A DNA stretch of 64,000 nucleotides, from NCBI GenBank assembly GCA_011009095.1, contig VTPC01090599.1, positions 7,662 to 71,661 on the forward strand, given 5' to 3'. The position numbers were made by a program, and so were the translations under genes. Positions 44,387 to 56,099 of the stretch are shown here, one piece after another. Position 1 is the first letter of the stretch. Each line of letters begins with the position of its first letter. The stretch is from Ignelater luminosus. Its lineage: Eukaryota > Arthropoda > Insecta > Coleoptera > Elateridae. The notes beneath the pieces were generated by a model. The model worked only from the letters and a program-made list of their open reading frames with translations, was not told the origin of the DNA and did no database searches.

Positions 44387-47250
44387 ATGAAAACAAATTT
44401 ATGCAACGCGAATAAACGTAACAGTGACTGTATTATTTATGTTAATATACGTAGTCTATTAAAATATAAAAATGACATTGAAACGCTAATTTGTAAAAAC
44501 TTTAAGCCGCTTATTATTAGTTTATCAGAAGCACGCGTAACAGACGAAATTGAAGACGTTGAAATAGCAATTAGTGGATATAACAGTATAAGGTGTAATT
44601 CAAAAAGTAGGAATACAGGGGGAGTAGTAACGTATATTCGAAAGGATGTAAAAGTAGGATCAGTGAAGAACGACATAAAAGAAAGTAACTTTTGGTTTTC
44701 AACTATAATGTTAACTGTATCAAAAAATAAAATGTTCTTAGTGTCTACCTATCACTCACCCACAGCAAGTGACTGTGAATTCTTAGATAATTTTGAAAAT
44801 CTGTGCGAGGAATTAATTACAACAGGGTTAGCTATTGTTTTTATAGGGGACTTTAATATTAATGTGTTAAATGATTATACTTATTCGATAAGGTTAAGAG
44901 AGATAATACAGAATTTTGGAATGAAACAGATTGTTACGGAACCTACAAGAACTACTAACACTAGCGCTACATTAATAGATTTAGTAATTACTAATGATAA
45001 TAATTTAATAGAAGCAGAAGTGCTTTATATGCCTAAAATCACAGATCATGATATTGTTAAAATTAAATGGAAAAAGCCTGTTTATGTTGAAAACAAAACG
45101 CGGTATATTACGACGCGCAAAATTAAAAAAGAAGATTTTGATATAATTTGTGAGCATTTAATAAAGAAAGAATGGATATATAGTAGTGTAAATATTAATT
45201 ACGTTACAGAGAAGTTTCAATCAAATATAAATGAAATTTTAGATAGTGTAGCACCAAGTAAAACGGTTAAAAAGAGAAATAATATTTACAGTTGGTATAA
45301 TACTACAATCAGTTTAGCGCAGAAAAGACGTGATCTGGCATATAAAGCATTCAAAACTTCAAAAAACATAAATGATTGGAATGTATATAAAAAACATAGA
45401 AATGAAGTTATTAAATTAATAAAAACAGCCAAAAAGCAGGATTTAGAAAAGAGAATTGATAGTTGTAAGAATAACTCTAAGAAAATGTGGGATGTAATTA
45501 AAAAAATAACTAAGGGCAAACCAGAATACCTACCAACCAATATTAAATTTGACGGCAATATCAATATCGCAAACAACCTAGCTGATGCGTTTAATCAATT
45601 TTTTATTGAAACTCTAACTGAAATTGCGAAAAGTATTCCCCAAATAACTTCAAAGCAAGACACTAATTATCTTTGTCCAACAACTAGCGAGTTATGTAAC
45701 TTTAGAACGATATCTTTGTAAGAGTTAAAAGCAATTGTTGTAAATTTAAAAAATAAATCAAGTGTATCCTGTATTAATGCTGAATTCTTAAAAAATACTT
45801 TCGATGTTTTGGGATATCCATTACTTAATTTAATCAATACTTCACTACAATTTGGTAGGTTTCCTGATTTGTTTAAAGTGAGTACCATTGTACCTATACC
45901 TAAAGTAAAAAATACTGTAAATGCTAACGAATTCCGACCAATTAACATGTTACCCACATGTGAAAAAATTCTTGAAATTGTTGTTCATCGACAGATTGTT
46001 GAGTATTTCGAGGACAATGGATTACTTATGGATAGGCAGTCAGGTTTTAGAACACAACATTCTTGTGAAACATCGCTGCAACTTGTCTTAACAGAATGGA
46101 GAAATGAACTGGATAGGAATAACGTCGTTATAGCTATTTTCTTGGATCTAAAAAGAGCTTTCGAAACAATTGATAGAGATAGGTTAATAAAAAAGTTATA
46201 TCAGTATGGTATCAAAGGAACAGTTTTAGACTGGTTTAAAGACTATTTGACAAACAGAACTCAAGTCGTTAGGTATGGCAATGTTGTTTCTAGTCCGAGG
46301 GAGTGCTTTCTGGGGGTTCCGCAGGGTAGTGTCCTAGGACCGCTCCTATTTATTATATACATGAATGATATAAACAACGTTTTGAAGAGTAATAATAACA
46401 ATATTATGAATATTAATTTGTTTGCTGATGATACCTTAATTACAACATGCGGCAATAATATTCCCAAAATGATTAATGTAGTCAACCAAAATCTTGAAAA
46501 TTTAAGTAAGTGGTTAATTATAAATAGATTAAAATTAAATACTAAAAAAACCAAATGCATGGTAATAGCTACAACCTCTAATCTTAAGAAAATTAAAGAT
46601 ACACCCATTGAAATTAAAATTGAAGGAGATACATTAGAATTAGTACATGAAATAAAATATCTAGGAGTTTTAATAGATCGGCATTTAAAATTTGGTAGGC
46701 ATTTAGAAGTTACAATGAAAAAAATTGCGAAAAAATTGCGTTTTTAGCTAGAATAGGAAAGAATTTATCAGTTTGGGCAAAAACATTAATATATAAAACT
46801 ATAATACAACCGCATTTTGACTATTGTAGTTCAGTATTTCTATTATCGGGAGAGTCGCAAATAAAGAAATTACAGATTTTACAGAATCGCGCTATGAGGG
46901 TCATATTACAATGTAATAAATATACGCCAATTAAACTAATGCATGATCAACTATCATTTATACCTGTCGGTGAAAAAATAAAGAAGAATCTTTTAATACT
47001 TATGTATAAAATAGTAAATGGAATGGCACCAACATATCTTAAAGATTTCGTAATATGTAATAATGATGTTCATGGACACTACACTCGCGGAATTGATAAA
47101 TATAGGACAATTACTGTTACTACGAGAAATAGCTGTAAAACTATTTTTACGGAAGGCCTTAAACAATTTAATAATTTGCCAGATGAGATAAGAACTTCCC
47201 CAAATTTAAATACATTCAAAAGTAAGTTAAATAAATACAAAATAAATTAA
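44387..47250 (+). pseudogene. LINE ORF2: endonuclease and reverse transcriptase, two breaks
   Basis: The AP-endonuclease (about 44440-45080) retains its key residues: NIRSL (Asn), SLSEAR (Glu), FIGDFNIN (Asp and Asn), SATLIDLVITN (Asp) and ITDHDIV (Asp-His). The linker includes YSWYNTTISLAQKRRDLAYK. RT begins after a TAA at 45719-45721 and shows FRPINMLPTCEKILE, RQSGFRTQHSCETSL, AIFLDLKRAFETID (first Asp), GVPQGSVLGPLLFIIYMND and NLFADDTLI (catalytic box, 46420-46446). A frameshift in the A-rich run near 46725-46745 separates the C-terminus (IAFLARIGKNLSVWAKTLIY to FNNLPDEIRTSPNLNTFKSK). That tail is typical of the CR1/L2 group. ORF2 starts in the +1 frame relative to ORF1. Confidence 0.88.
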
Positions 47251-47499
47251 CAGTGTATTCCTGGTGTTATATGATGTTTTTATAAATTAATATTGTTTGT
47301 TATTTACTGCTTTATTGTGTATTTCCAGTTTGATATAATGTTAACTGTTATTTATTGTTAGGGTATATTTCTTGTTATATTTAATGTTAATTGTTAGTTA
47401 TGGTTTAAAATAATTTTAATATGTAAATTGTAAGGATAATTTTATTATTGAATGTACAAAGAAATAGCATGGCTAAATATACAACTTTATATTATTATT

Positions 47500-49770
47500 A
47501 TCAATGTATGATCTACTATCTCCTTTTTGCACAATGTAAAATTTAGATCTAAAATCTTCTTCTGTTATTTTTCCTGGTTCCCATGTTTTATTATTTTGTC
47601 TTTCTATGATTACATTGTCACCACTACTTAATTCTTTTAAATATTTTGAATTTTTATTATAATAATATTTTTGATTACTTAGACTATTTTTTAAATACCC
47701 TTACATTTTTAAATTCTGTTTTTGGAAGTAATAAATCTTCCATTATAGGTACTAAACCTTTTTAAATCTACGCCAAATAATAATTAAGCTGGTGAAGGCA
47801 CATTTATATTAATCGGAGTGTCCATATTTATATTCTAACAATGATAAATAAAAATCGTCGTTATCTTCAAATGCTTTTTTTAAATAATTTCTTCATGACG
47901 TTCAATAAACCTAGTGGACCTCGGATAATTAAGACTATTGGTTTTATAAACTATTTTTCCATTCTTTAAGGAAATTTTAAAAATTATGATTTGCAAAATC
48001 ACAACCATTATCTGTATAAAGAATAACAGGTTTACCATGTCATGCAAAAATTCATTTAAAATAAACTATAACATCACTAGTGCTACCTCAAAGTGACTCC
48101 TTGAGGATCAATCAAACTATCAGTAAAATAGTCTTTATCTTGGTAATAAAAAAGATTAGCAACTATATACTGCCAGGTGTTTCTTTGGATATTACAATTT
48201 CTTTTTGTTGACTATTTTGAAATTGCAAAACTAGTTAATGCTAGTAAACTAATTCTTTCGCTGTAATAATGTTTTTTCAATACCTAAATGATCATAATGT
48301 AATCTATTAACGATATCTTTTCTAACATTCTTTGGAATTATGATATGATTAGTTTTAAGTAATAAATGTTTCATTTTTGTTACTTCATCTCCAACATTCC
48401 AATATAATTTCAGGTGATCTGATAACTGATTTTTATTATTTATTTGGCCATCTTTCTTTTATTTTTTTTAAGTTCTATTAATTCTAGATCTCTACTTGTT
48501 TCTTGTTTTATTCGGTCAAAATTTTTGTGGACTAACAATCATGTAATTAACAGAACTTATTTGTGTTTCCAACTGAAATTCAATTAATTGAGAAATTTCA
48601 TCGTTCTCACTACTTCCAGATAAAACATCAGCTAAATGCAATTGTGAACCTGGTTTATACTTAACTTCAAAAGCATAAACTTGTAAACTCATTAATAATC
48701 TCTGTAATCTTAAAGGACACTTATTTAAAAGCTTTTTGAAGATAAAGATTTATGATCAGATTCAGCTACAAATGATTTACCATAGAAATATTGATCAAAT
48801 GTTTGACAATCAAATATAATTGGTAGTATTTCTTTTTCAGTTTGAGCATATTTACACCAAATTAGAGTTTTCGAAGCATAAGCAACTGGTGCATTATTTT
48901 TAAGTAAGGCTGTCCTTAAACCTTCTTTGGAACTCTCTACTGACAAAACTATTGGTTGTCTTTCATTAAAATATTGTAATACAGGCTTTTGCGATAGTAA
49001 CTCTTTGAGTTTATTAAATTTTTTACATGTTCTTCAGTCCAATACCAAGCTACAATTTTTTTTATTAACTGTCCTAAGTTATAAGTTAAGCAAGACAGGT
49101 TGGATGTAGACTGCGCAACATATGTGATCATTCCTAAACATTTTTGCAATTCTTTAGTATTTTGAGAATCTTAAATGTTTTTTTATTAGGGTAGCTCTGT
49201 CTTCATTTACTCTAATTCCATTTTTAGAAAGCATTTCACCTATATATTTTATTTCTTTTAGTTTAAATTTACATTTATTCTTGTTAAATGTTACATATCT
49301 TTCTTTAGCTCTTTCTAATACCCTGTATAATATTTTATCATGTTCTTTTTCATCTTTTGCATAAATTATTAAGTCATCTAAGTAAAGTATATCTTAATAC
49401 CTCTAATATCTTTTAAAAGTTCTTTGAAAAATCCTAGGTGCAACTGGCATACCACAAGATAGTCTTTTAAAACAAAATCTCTCAAATGGAGTAATAAATG
49501 TTGTCAGCATTGAAGCTGCCCCCGAAAGCTCAATCTACCAAAAACCTTTATCATCCAAAATTCTAAAAAATTAGATCGTGCAAGATCATGGGTTAAATCC
49601 TCAAATGTTGGCAATTTATAATGTTCCCTAAGTAAGAATACATTTAAATTCTTTGGTTTTTTTCACAAAAAAAGTATAATGAATAAGTTGGTTCAGTTAC
49701 TTCTCTAATTATATCATCTTTAATTATTTTATTTAATTCTGACTCTAACTGAAAATGTACTTTACGGCGA
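47500..49770 (-). pseudogene. Gypsy fossil: pol remains
   Basis: RNase H region (48725-48946) reads APVAYASKTLIWCKYAQTEK and ESDHKSL, and the RT end (about 49190-49400) reads YLDDLIIYAKDEKEHDKILY, both Gypsy-like. The leftward part holds an integrase-like remnant of low clarity. Broken in many places. Confidence 0.8.
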
Positions 49771-49774
49771 GTAG

Positions 49775-49776
49775 AA

Positions 49777-49821
<45 letters not shown>

Positions 49822-52075
49822 TAATAAAATTCTTTATTAAATTAGGCCGATTCTATTACAAATGTAAAGTAAGTAAGTAACACACAAAGTAACATCCTAA
49901 CCTACTTATTTAATCACAAGGCGGAGTTCAGTAGTAAATGATGTTCTTCCACTCAGCCTTGACAAAAAAATCAAAATATAATTTAGCAAAATAATACAAA
50001 ACAAAAACAATAACACAACATGGAATTATTTTGAAATAATAATAATAACAACAAAAGGGAGTGGCACAGCAAATTGATTATGATGACAAATTCCTGATTA
50101 CGTCAGTGCAAACCGAACTGTTTATTCTTTAAGTATAAATGATACTGAGATTTAAACTTTTGTGAACTAACTTGAAGGCAAAAAGAAGAGTACTGTAAAA
50201 TCTTGCAATGTCATACGAAAATCACCTTTGAAAAAATGAAGTACTATGTGATGGTACAGTTAAAAGTCCTATGTGCTTCAAGTTAAGATGATGAACATCA
50301 GCTCTAAATGTTATTCGATTATATAAATATCCAGGATACCGTTTGACAGTAACTTTAAAGAACAGTAGTCCAGTATGTAAAAGCCTACGGCTGTTCATAT
50401 TCAACTATTCGATCTCCTTTAGCTTATACGAGACATGTTCCGTTTTCCTAATACCGTAAAAAAACCAGATGCACAAATTTTGTAACTTTTGAATTTGGTT
50501 GACTGTAGCTATTGTTAAACAAGGACCCTAAACTGCATGACAATACTTCAGTTGTGATAATACTATGATGCCACATAACCTTTTCTTAAGAACTACATGC
50601 AAATAACTGCAATTAGGGAAAAGCCTCTTTAAATTACCATATGCTTTCTGAAGGCGTTTGTTCAAATACAGGTCAAATCTAAGATTGGCATCGATAAGAA
50701 GACCCAGATTCTTTACACTGTCCACGAAAGAAATAATCACGTCATTAATAGAAATATGCGCAAATTCTTTAACGGCAATGCGTTGCCTTTTCCTTGCAAA
50801 GCCTATACATACAGTCTTAGTGGGATTAATTACTAAAGAATATTTTGTAGAGATTTCTACTAAATTCTTTAAATCCTCATTTATAATAAAGGTCCCATTA
50901 TCGAGCCTTGAGGAACTTCCATCCGTAACTGCAACGCTTCAGAGGAAACACCATCCAAAGTTACTTTTTGTGTTCTGTTACTTAAATAACTTCAAATTCA
51001 TTTGACTGCCCGTAACGATAAACCAACATAATACAAGATGGATAGTAGAATTTTGTGATTGATCATGTCGAAAGCTTTACTGTAATCTAGGAGCACGAGT
51101 ATAGTACACAATCCATGGTCCGAAGTTTTCATAATATCGTCCGTAATTTTCAGAAGAGCTGTCGTACAACTATGATCTGGCCTAAAACCCGACTGTATTT
51201 CAGGGAGTGTGTTATATTTCGTGACGTATTCTCTAATTTGTTTATTTATTATTCTTTCAATCGTTTTGGATAGTGTTGGGAGCAAACTACTGGGACGCAA
51301 GTCTTTGTAAGAGGTCGGTTGTGAAATTTTTGGTAGTGGAACGATAACTGCCTGTTTCCAAGCAGTAGCAAAAGTAGACGTCTTCAGAGAAGCATTGATA
51401 ATACGAGTGATGTGTAGGGAAGGATGTGAGAGCAACACATCTTTAAGAGAGTTATATTTAAGCCATCAGCACGAGTTGATTTTGATGTTATCTAATTTAA
51501 TACTTTGGAGACGTCTTCTCCTCTTACGCTAGATAAACACAAATGATTTTCGAAATTTCTCATACGATTATTATCATAAAATTGGAGCACATCATTGTCG
51601 GGTAAATGAGAGGCGGGAAGGGCTTGACAAAATAGTTAATAATTTTATTTACGTCTCTAAGTACCGGTGGTATATTTTTAGACTAGTTATTGGTAACAAT
51701 ACTAAATTGTTTCAGATTTCTTTGTAATAATTTAGTATCTTAGTAAAGTAGTAAAGTTCCTCAACGTTTTATAATTAATCTTTAAAGTGAGTTAAATCAC
51801 GTGTATGTTTGTAACGTTTTAAAGCCTTAGTTCGTAATGTCATCATCAATTTAATAGTAGGAGTTATCCACGGTTAAGGAGGTTTACTAAATGTTGACTG
51901 TTTTAAAGGAAAGCGAATTGATGGTTCGTAATTATTTTTCAATTTAAAATTGCAAGGTTTAGTTTTTATTTTACCAGTTCTAACAAATAGGTCATTGTAG
52001 TTATTAAAAACCTGCATTTCCGTAAGCAAACTAACAACTACTTCTATTTATTAATTTCAGATTTTCTACAGCTTT
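49775..52075 (-). mobile_element. CR1-group LINE, 5'-truncated, catalytic box deleted
   Basis: On the - strand, WITPTIKLMMTLRTKALKRY (about 51790-51870) is the endonuclease-RT linker. RT follows at 50998-51438 (AVIVPLPKISQPTSYKDLRP, LPEIQSGFRPDHSCTTALLK, LVLLDYSKAFDMINHKIL). Near 50900-50920 PQGSIMGPLL-like text jumps straight to INEDLKNLVEISTKYSL, so the segment with the YADD box is lost. The C-terminus (VDSVKNLGLLIDANLRFDLY and the 50222-50404 block) is present. The 3' end carries a (TTA)n tail at 49779-49829. Confidence 0.85.
49779..49829 (+). repeat. (AAT)n simple repeat, LINE 3' tail
   Basis: About sixteen AAT units with one break. On the - strand it is a (TTA)n tail directly after AATAAAGAATTTTATT, so it is the 3' end of the LINE at 49775-52075. 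Confidence 0.9.
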
Positions 52076-52079
52076 TGAT

Positions 52080-52665
52080 TTTTAAATTACAAAATTTAAA
52101 TCACAGATGTATTTCATTATTAAACACAGAAACCAATAACATTCAATTTACCTCCAAAATTAGTTTCATTACCTAACTGTTTAAATAAATATTCTGGAAT
52201 TACGTTCTGCTGTAAGCCGGTATCTAATTTCATGAAAATTACTTTATTGCAATATAAGATTTTTACTTTTTTATACCAATCTCTGACACGCATTACCAAA
52301 ACTTTTATTGAAATTTCTTGACAGTTAATATTTCTGCTGACTAAATGAATACCCATAACCATTATTTTCAATTTTCTTACGACCAAAAGGCATTTTTCTA
52401 TTGTTGTATTGTGAAGCACTTAAAACAATTTCTACTTTTATGATAATTGAGAGTTTGTTCTTGATTGATTCGTTAAATTCTCCGTATTCTTATCTGCTCT
52501 TTCGGCTGTTTGTATTAGTCTATAGTGTACCTGTAAGTGTAATATAGGTTCTTGCAATAATCTGCTTCTGATTTTTTTATTATATATTCCACAAACCATT
52601 CTATCTTCTTCTTCTTTTTCTTCTTCCACGTTACAGGAATTAGGCATTAGCCTGTTCCGTTTACA
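52080..52665 (-). pseudogene. Gypsy fossil: gag end and protease remains
   Basis: The block at 52438-52668 (DRMVCGIYNKKIRSRLLQEP) is typical of the end of gag, and VIFMKLDTG (about 52215-52240) marks the protease active site region. It belongs to the element at 42641-54891 and is broken. Confidence 0.75.
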
Positions 52666-54375
52666 CAAAAGATATTAAGACCACCGTGTTCTTGGTCGGT
52701 CTATTTCTCTCCATCCTTTCTGATTATAGCTGAGGATTTTCTTGGGTAATCTTTCGTTTGTCATTCCGTTCACATGCTGTCTCCATCGGTCTCTGTATTC
52801 AGTTATTCTCTCATTAATATTGTATACATTCGCTTAATTCCGTATGACTTCTTTCTAATTAGATTTCTTCTTGTACAGTTTTTTACTCTTCTCAGGAATC
52901 TCATCTCTGCCGCTTGTATTTTACTGTCGTCTTTCTTTCTGTTCACCCAACTTTCGCTTCCGCACATCAACTTCGTCATGGTCTTGTAAAATTTTATTTT
53001 TGTATCTTTGCGAGTTTTATAGTTCAGAGTCCTCTTTATTGTGCCAGATATTGCTTGAAATTTATGTATTTTTCCATATATGTCGTTATCATTTTCATAG
53101 CTCGTGTTGCAGCTTAAATATTTAAAATGCGACACCTGTTCAATTGCTTTGTTGTCTATAACTATTTTTGACCGTACCGGATATTTGCCCATAGCTTTTA
53201 TCTTGTGTAATGAAATTTTAAGATTATATTCTGTACACATTTGATTTCATCGATGTATTGCTAATTGGAGTTTATCTTCAATTTCTTCTATTATTGCTTT
53301 GTCATCCGCGAATAATAGTGAACTTAAGCTAGTGTGTCCGTCTATTTTTATTCCGGGGTATTCCTCCGATTCCCATTTATTTAAAAGCGGTGGGTGAGAG
53401 AGAGAGTATCCCTGCCTCGCTCCTTAATTGATTATTATCTCTTATATCCTTTTCTCACCTGTATTTATAACTATCTTTGTTTCGCGATATAAGCTTTTGA
53501 TCGCCCATATGAGATGTTGTGGGTAGCTACTGTCGTTCATTATTGCCCATAATTTGCTGCGATCGACTTGATCGAAGGCTTTTTGGGAGCCTATGGAAGC
53601 GATGTAGGTTTCGAGATGTAATTCTCTACGTTTTTCTATGAGCCGTTTTATTCTACAGATATTATCGCTGCTAGAGCGTCCGTACTGAATCCACTTTATT
53701 CTTCTTGCAGACGTGCTTCAGCTATGGCTTTTGTTCTGTTATTTAGGATCCTAGAATAGATTTTGTAAACGGCATTCAGTTGTCCTTTTTAAACAGAGAG
53801 ATAACTTCCGCTGTGTTCCAAGAGTTTGGAATTTCGCATCTTTGCCAGCACATGTTAATGAATAAGATGTATAAATCTGAGATGACGGAATGTACCCGCG
53901 TACCTAATTAATTCTGTGTTCCTTTTATCGATTCCTGTAGTTTTTCTATTTTTTGTTCCTTCGAGCGCCTTTTGTAATTCACTCAGTTTTATGTCGTCGA
54001 CTTTTTACAAAGTCTCTTTCGTCGTTAGAATTGGTGTCATTGTTTTCAGCATCTTCTTGTTTACACCATAGTTCTTTATACTGTGCAATCCACTGATCTT
54101 TAATTATATTCAATTTCGCCGTGTCTTTTTCCGTCTGATTCATATGTTTCATTACTCTGTATGCTAGTGTTTGTCTTCCATGTATATCGTGTTCAATATT
54201 AGATATGAACTTGTCCCAAGTTACTTGACGTGCTTGTCGTGTAAGTTGCCTAGTGTAGTTTCTCTTTTGGTTGTAGTGACTTTTTTGCTTCTAGTGTATT
54301 CTTCTGCCATTCTATCTTTTATTAATTTTCCTTTAACTTTTCCAAAATCACAACTTTAAGGTACTCAGATCATTA
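52666..54375 (-). mobile_element. RTE-like LINE, 5'-truncated, in the Gypsy fossil
   Basis: The - strand includes DDKAIIEEIEDKLQLAIH (about 53260-53320), CTEYNLKISLHKIKAMGKYP, HFKYLSCNTSYENDNDIYGK, LMCGSESWVNRKKDDSKIQ and EMRFLRRVKNCTRR (52803-53240), the thumb and C-terminus of an RTE-like RT, ending near 52670 with DRPRTRWS-like text. The upstream RT (53300-54370) is recognisable only in pieces. Several stops and frame changes. Confidence 0.8.
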
Positions 54376-54713
54376 AAAATATGTCAAATGGTTTTCTTTC
54401 CATTTGTGTTGAAATTCTGCCTTTCTCCACTCAGATTAATCTTTGGTGCAAAGTAATTACCAAATTCTTTCATAATTATTTCTGAATTATTTCTATCATT
54501 GTTTTTCATGTCGAAAGTTTCAAAAATTCCACCTGCTTCTTCATCAATACAATATAATAGACGAGCTGCTTAAACATCTTGCAACATACAATTCATAATT
54601 CTTCTTAAATGTTTTCCAGTTAATTTCTAACTCTCGTTCAAGGTTCGCTTTTTTAGGTGGTGTTACTTTGTTTTTGCTTCTATATTTGAGTATTTAAAAT
54701 CGAGGCTGCGCCA
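54376..54713 (-). pseudogene. Gypsy fossil: gag start and primer-binding site
   Basis: On the - strand, 54704-54713 is TGGCGCAGCC directly after the LTR, a primer-binding-like site. Beyond it, REL.INWKTFKKNYELYVA-like text is typical of Gypsy gag. Broken. Confidence 0.7.
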
Positions 54714-54891
54714 TGTTATATTTATTTATATAACTATATAAATTCAAATTAAAGGTTCTTCAAGTTTTCACAAAACTTTATTTATTTTTATTATTTACAA
54801 TAATGTTATGGAGATAATAAATTTGTCTACATCCAATTTGTATATTTAAAATTATAACTATAAGTATCTAATTTACTATATTACTATTACA
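54714..54891 (-). repeat. Right LTR (5' LTR) of the Gypsy fossil
   Basis: 178 bp; on the - strand it begins TGTAATAG and ends TATAACA, followed by the primer-binding-like site. Matches 42641-42809. Confidence 0.85.
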
Positions 54892-55920
54892 CACAAAATC
54901 AATACCTTAGCGCGACACAACATATTATAAGAGGATAGAAAAAACGAAAAACGGCGTCAAAAAAAATAACAAACTAATTAATAGAAGATTTAATAATGAG
55001 AAACCAGCAGTTTGGTAAAGACCATTTTGGAAACTGAGGCACAAAACAATAAAATTAACACAATCAGCATCAAATTGTGGTTGTAAATGACATTCTCAGT
55101 GATTTTAATTACAGAAAAAAATTTAAAATAAATCATAAATCAAGATTTCTTTAAAAACAATTTATGAAAATTAATATTTATTGTATCACTTAAACTTTAA
55201 ACAATTAGAATCCCATGGAGAAATTCAAATCATCAAAATGTGAATTTTACTTGAAAGAATTAATGTAAATACAAAAAAAAGAAACAAACGAAAGAAAAAT
55301 TTTTAAGATAATCTCGTGCTGCAGGGAAGTTGCATCACGTATTAACCCAAAAACTGCGTGATCCTCTAGATTATCTACATCAAAGAAATCCCTTAATAAC
55401 GATTCTACCTGCAGATAAGAAGATAAAAGAACTTACAGAACACTTTAAGGTTATCTTATGATAATCAAAAAAGAAAAATATCAAGGCTTACCAATTAAGT
55501 AAAGCTTAGCAACACATTATTTGGGATCATTCTTAAAAAACAGAAGACAAAATTCCTTTATTAAATATAACGTCTCTAAGAAACTTTAAAAGAGTAAGAA
55601 GTTCAAATGGCATTAGTTTTCATACAATCTTAACAATATGCCAGTGACAAACGGGGATGTATCAAAATTATAATATAATGAGGCCTATTTACTTATTTAC
55701 TAGAGCATTTTGCTGAAAATGCATAGTAAGACACGTTTTTGATAATACTTGAAGTTAACACCAACTATTACATAATATAAACAATCTCATCAAAATAGAA
55801 ACAAAATTTTAACTTTTTTTATTCTTTTCAAACGCCTACTGTACTAATTACGGTTATTTTAATGCCTAGACATCTAGAGGGAAAACTTGAAAAGAAAAAA
55901 TATTGTAATAACTATTCCTA
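54892..55920. other. No feature recognised
   Basis: A+T-rich sequence between the Gypsy fossil and the promoter region of the second OR copy. No coding block or repeat end was recognised. Confidence 0.4.
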
Positions 55921-56099
55921 TTAAATTAGTAACCACCAAGCATCCTAATTCTTATTTTAAAGTATCCCCCTAAAATTGTTTGTTTTCGTAAGTAGATAAT
56001 TATTACTTCTATTCTTATAAAATTAGTTCCTTTTAATTAATTTAATTCTTTTCCGTCTTTAAGTACCCTCAATTATCTTTTGTTACAAAATCTGTCGTT
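55921..56099 (+). promoter_or_regulatory. Upstream region of the second OR copy
   Basis: Aligns with 26582-26749. Conserved blocks are the AAGTAGATAATTATT stretch, TTTTAATTAATTTAATTC and ATCTTTTGTTACAAAATCTG just before the ATG. An insertion of about ten bases near 55935 distinguishes it. Confidence 0.5.

Larger units (their letters stand above)
42990..47500 (+). mobile_element. CR1/L2-like LINE with two ORFs, nearly whole
   Basis: A two-ORF LINE lying in the Gypsy fossil. It has an A+T-rich 5' region, ORF1 (43108-44364), ORF2 (44387-47250) and a 3' region ending near 47500 in a TTATTATTATTA-like tail. Only one stop and one frameshift separate ORF2 from being whole, so it is among the younger elements here. 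Its 5' edge cannot be placed exactly between 42823 and 43107. Confidence 0.85.
42641..54891 (-). mobile_element. Broken Gypsy-type LTR retrotransposon fossil, invaded by three LINEs
   Basis: Two direct terminal repeats (42641-42809 and 54714-54891) bound the element, on the - strand. From right to left, the 5' LTR is followed by a primer-binding-like TGGCGCAGCC at 54704-54713, gag remains (54376-54700 and 52440-52665), a protease region (52080-52420), RT and RNase H (48725-49770) and an integrase region (47500-48700). A purine tract (42810-42822) lies beside the left LTR. Three LINEs (about 43000-47500, 49775-52075 and 52666-54375) lie inside it. Ignoring these, the element would be about 4 kb. 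It is clearly broken, with well over ten interruptions, and its LTRs differ at many sites, so it is old. Confidence 0.85.

Noticed and set aside
45667-45957. Open frames on the - strand within the CR1-group LINE
   Set aside because: Shadows of the ORF2 reading, which carries endonuclease and RT motifs on the + strand.
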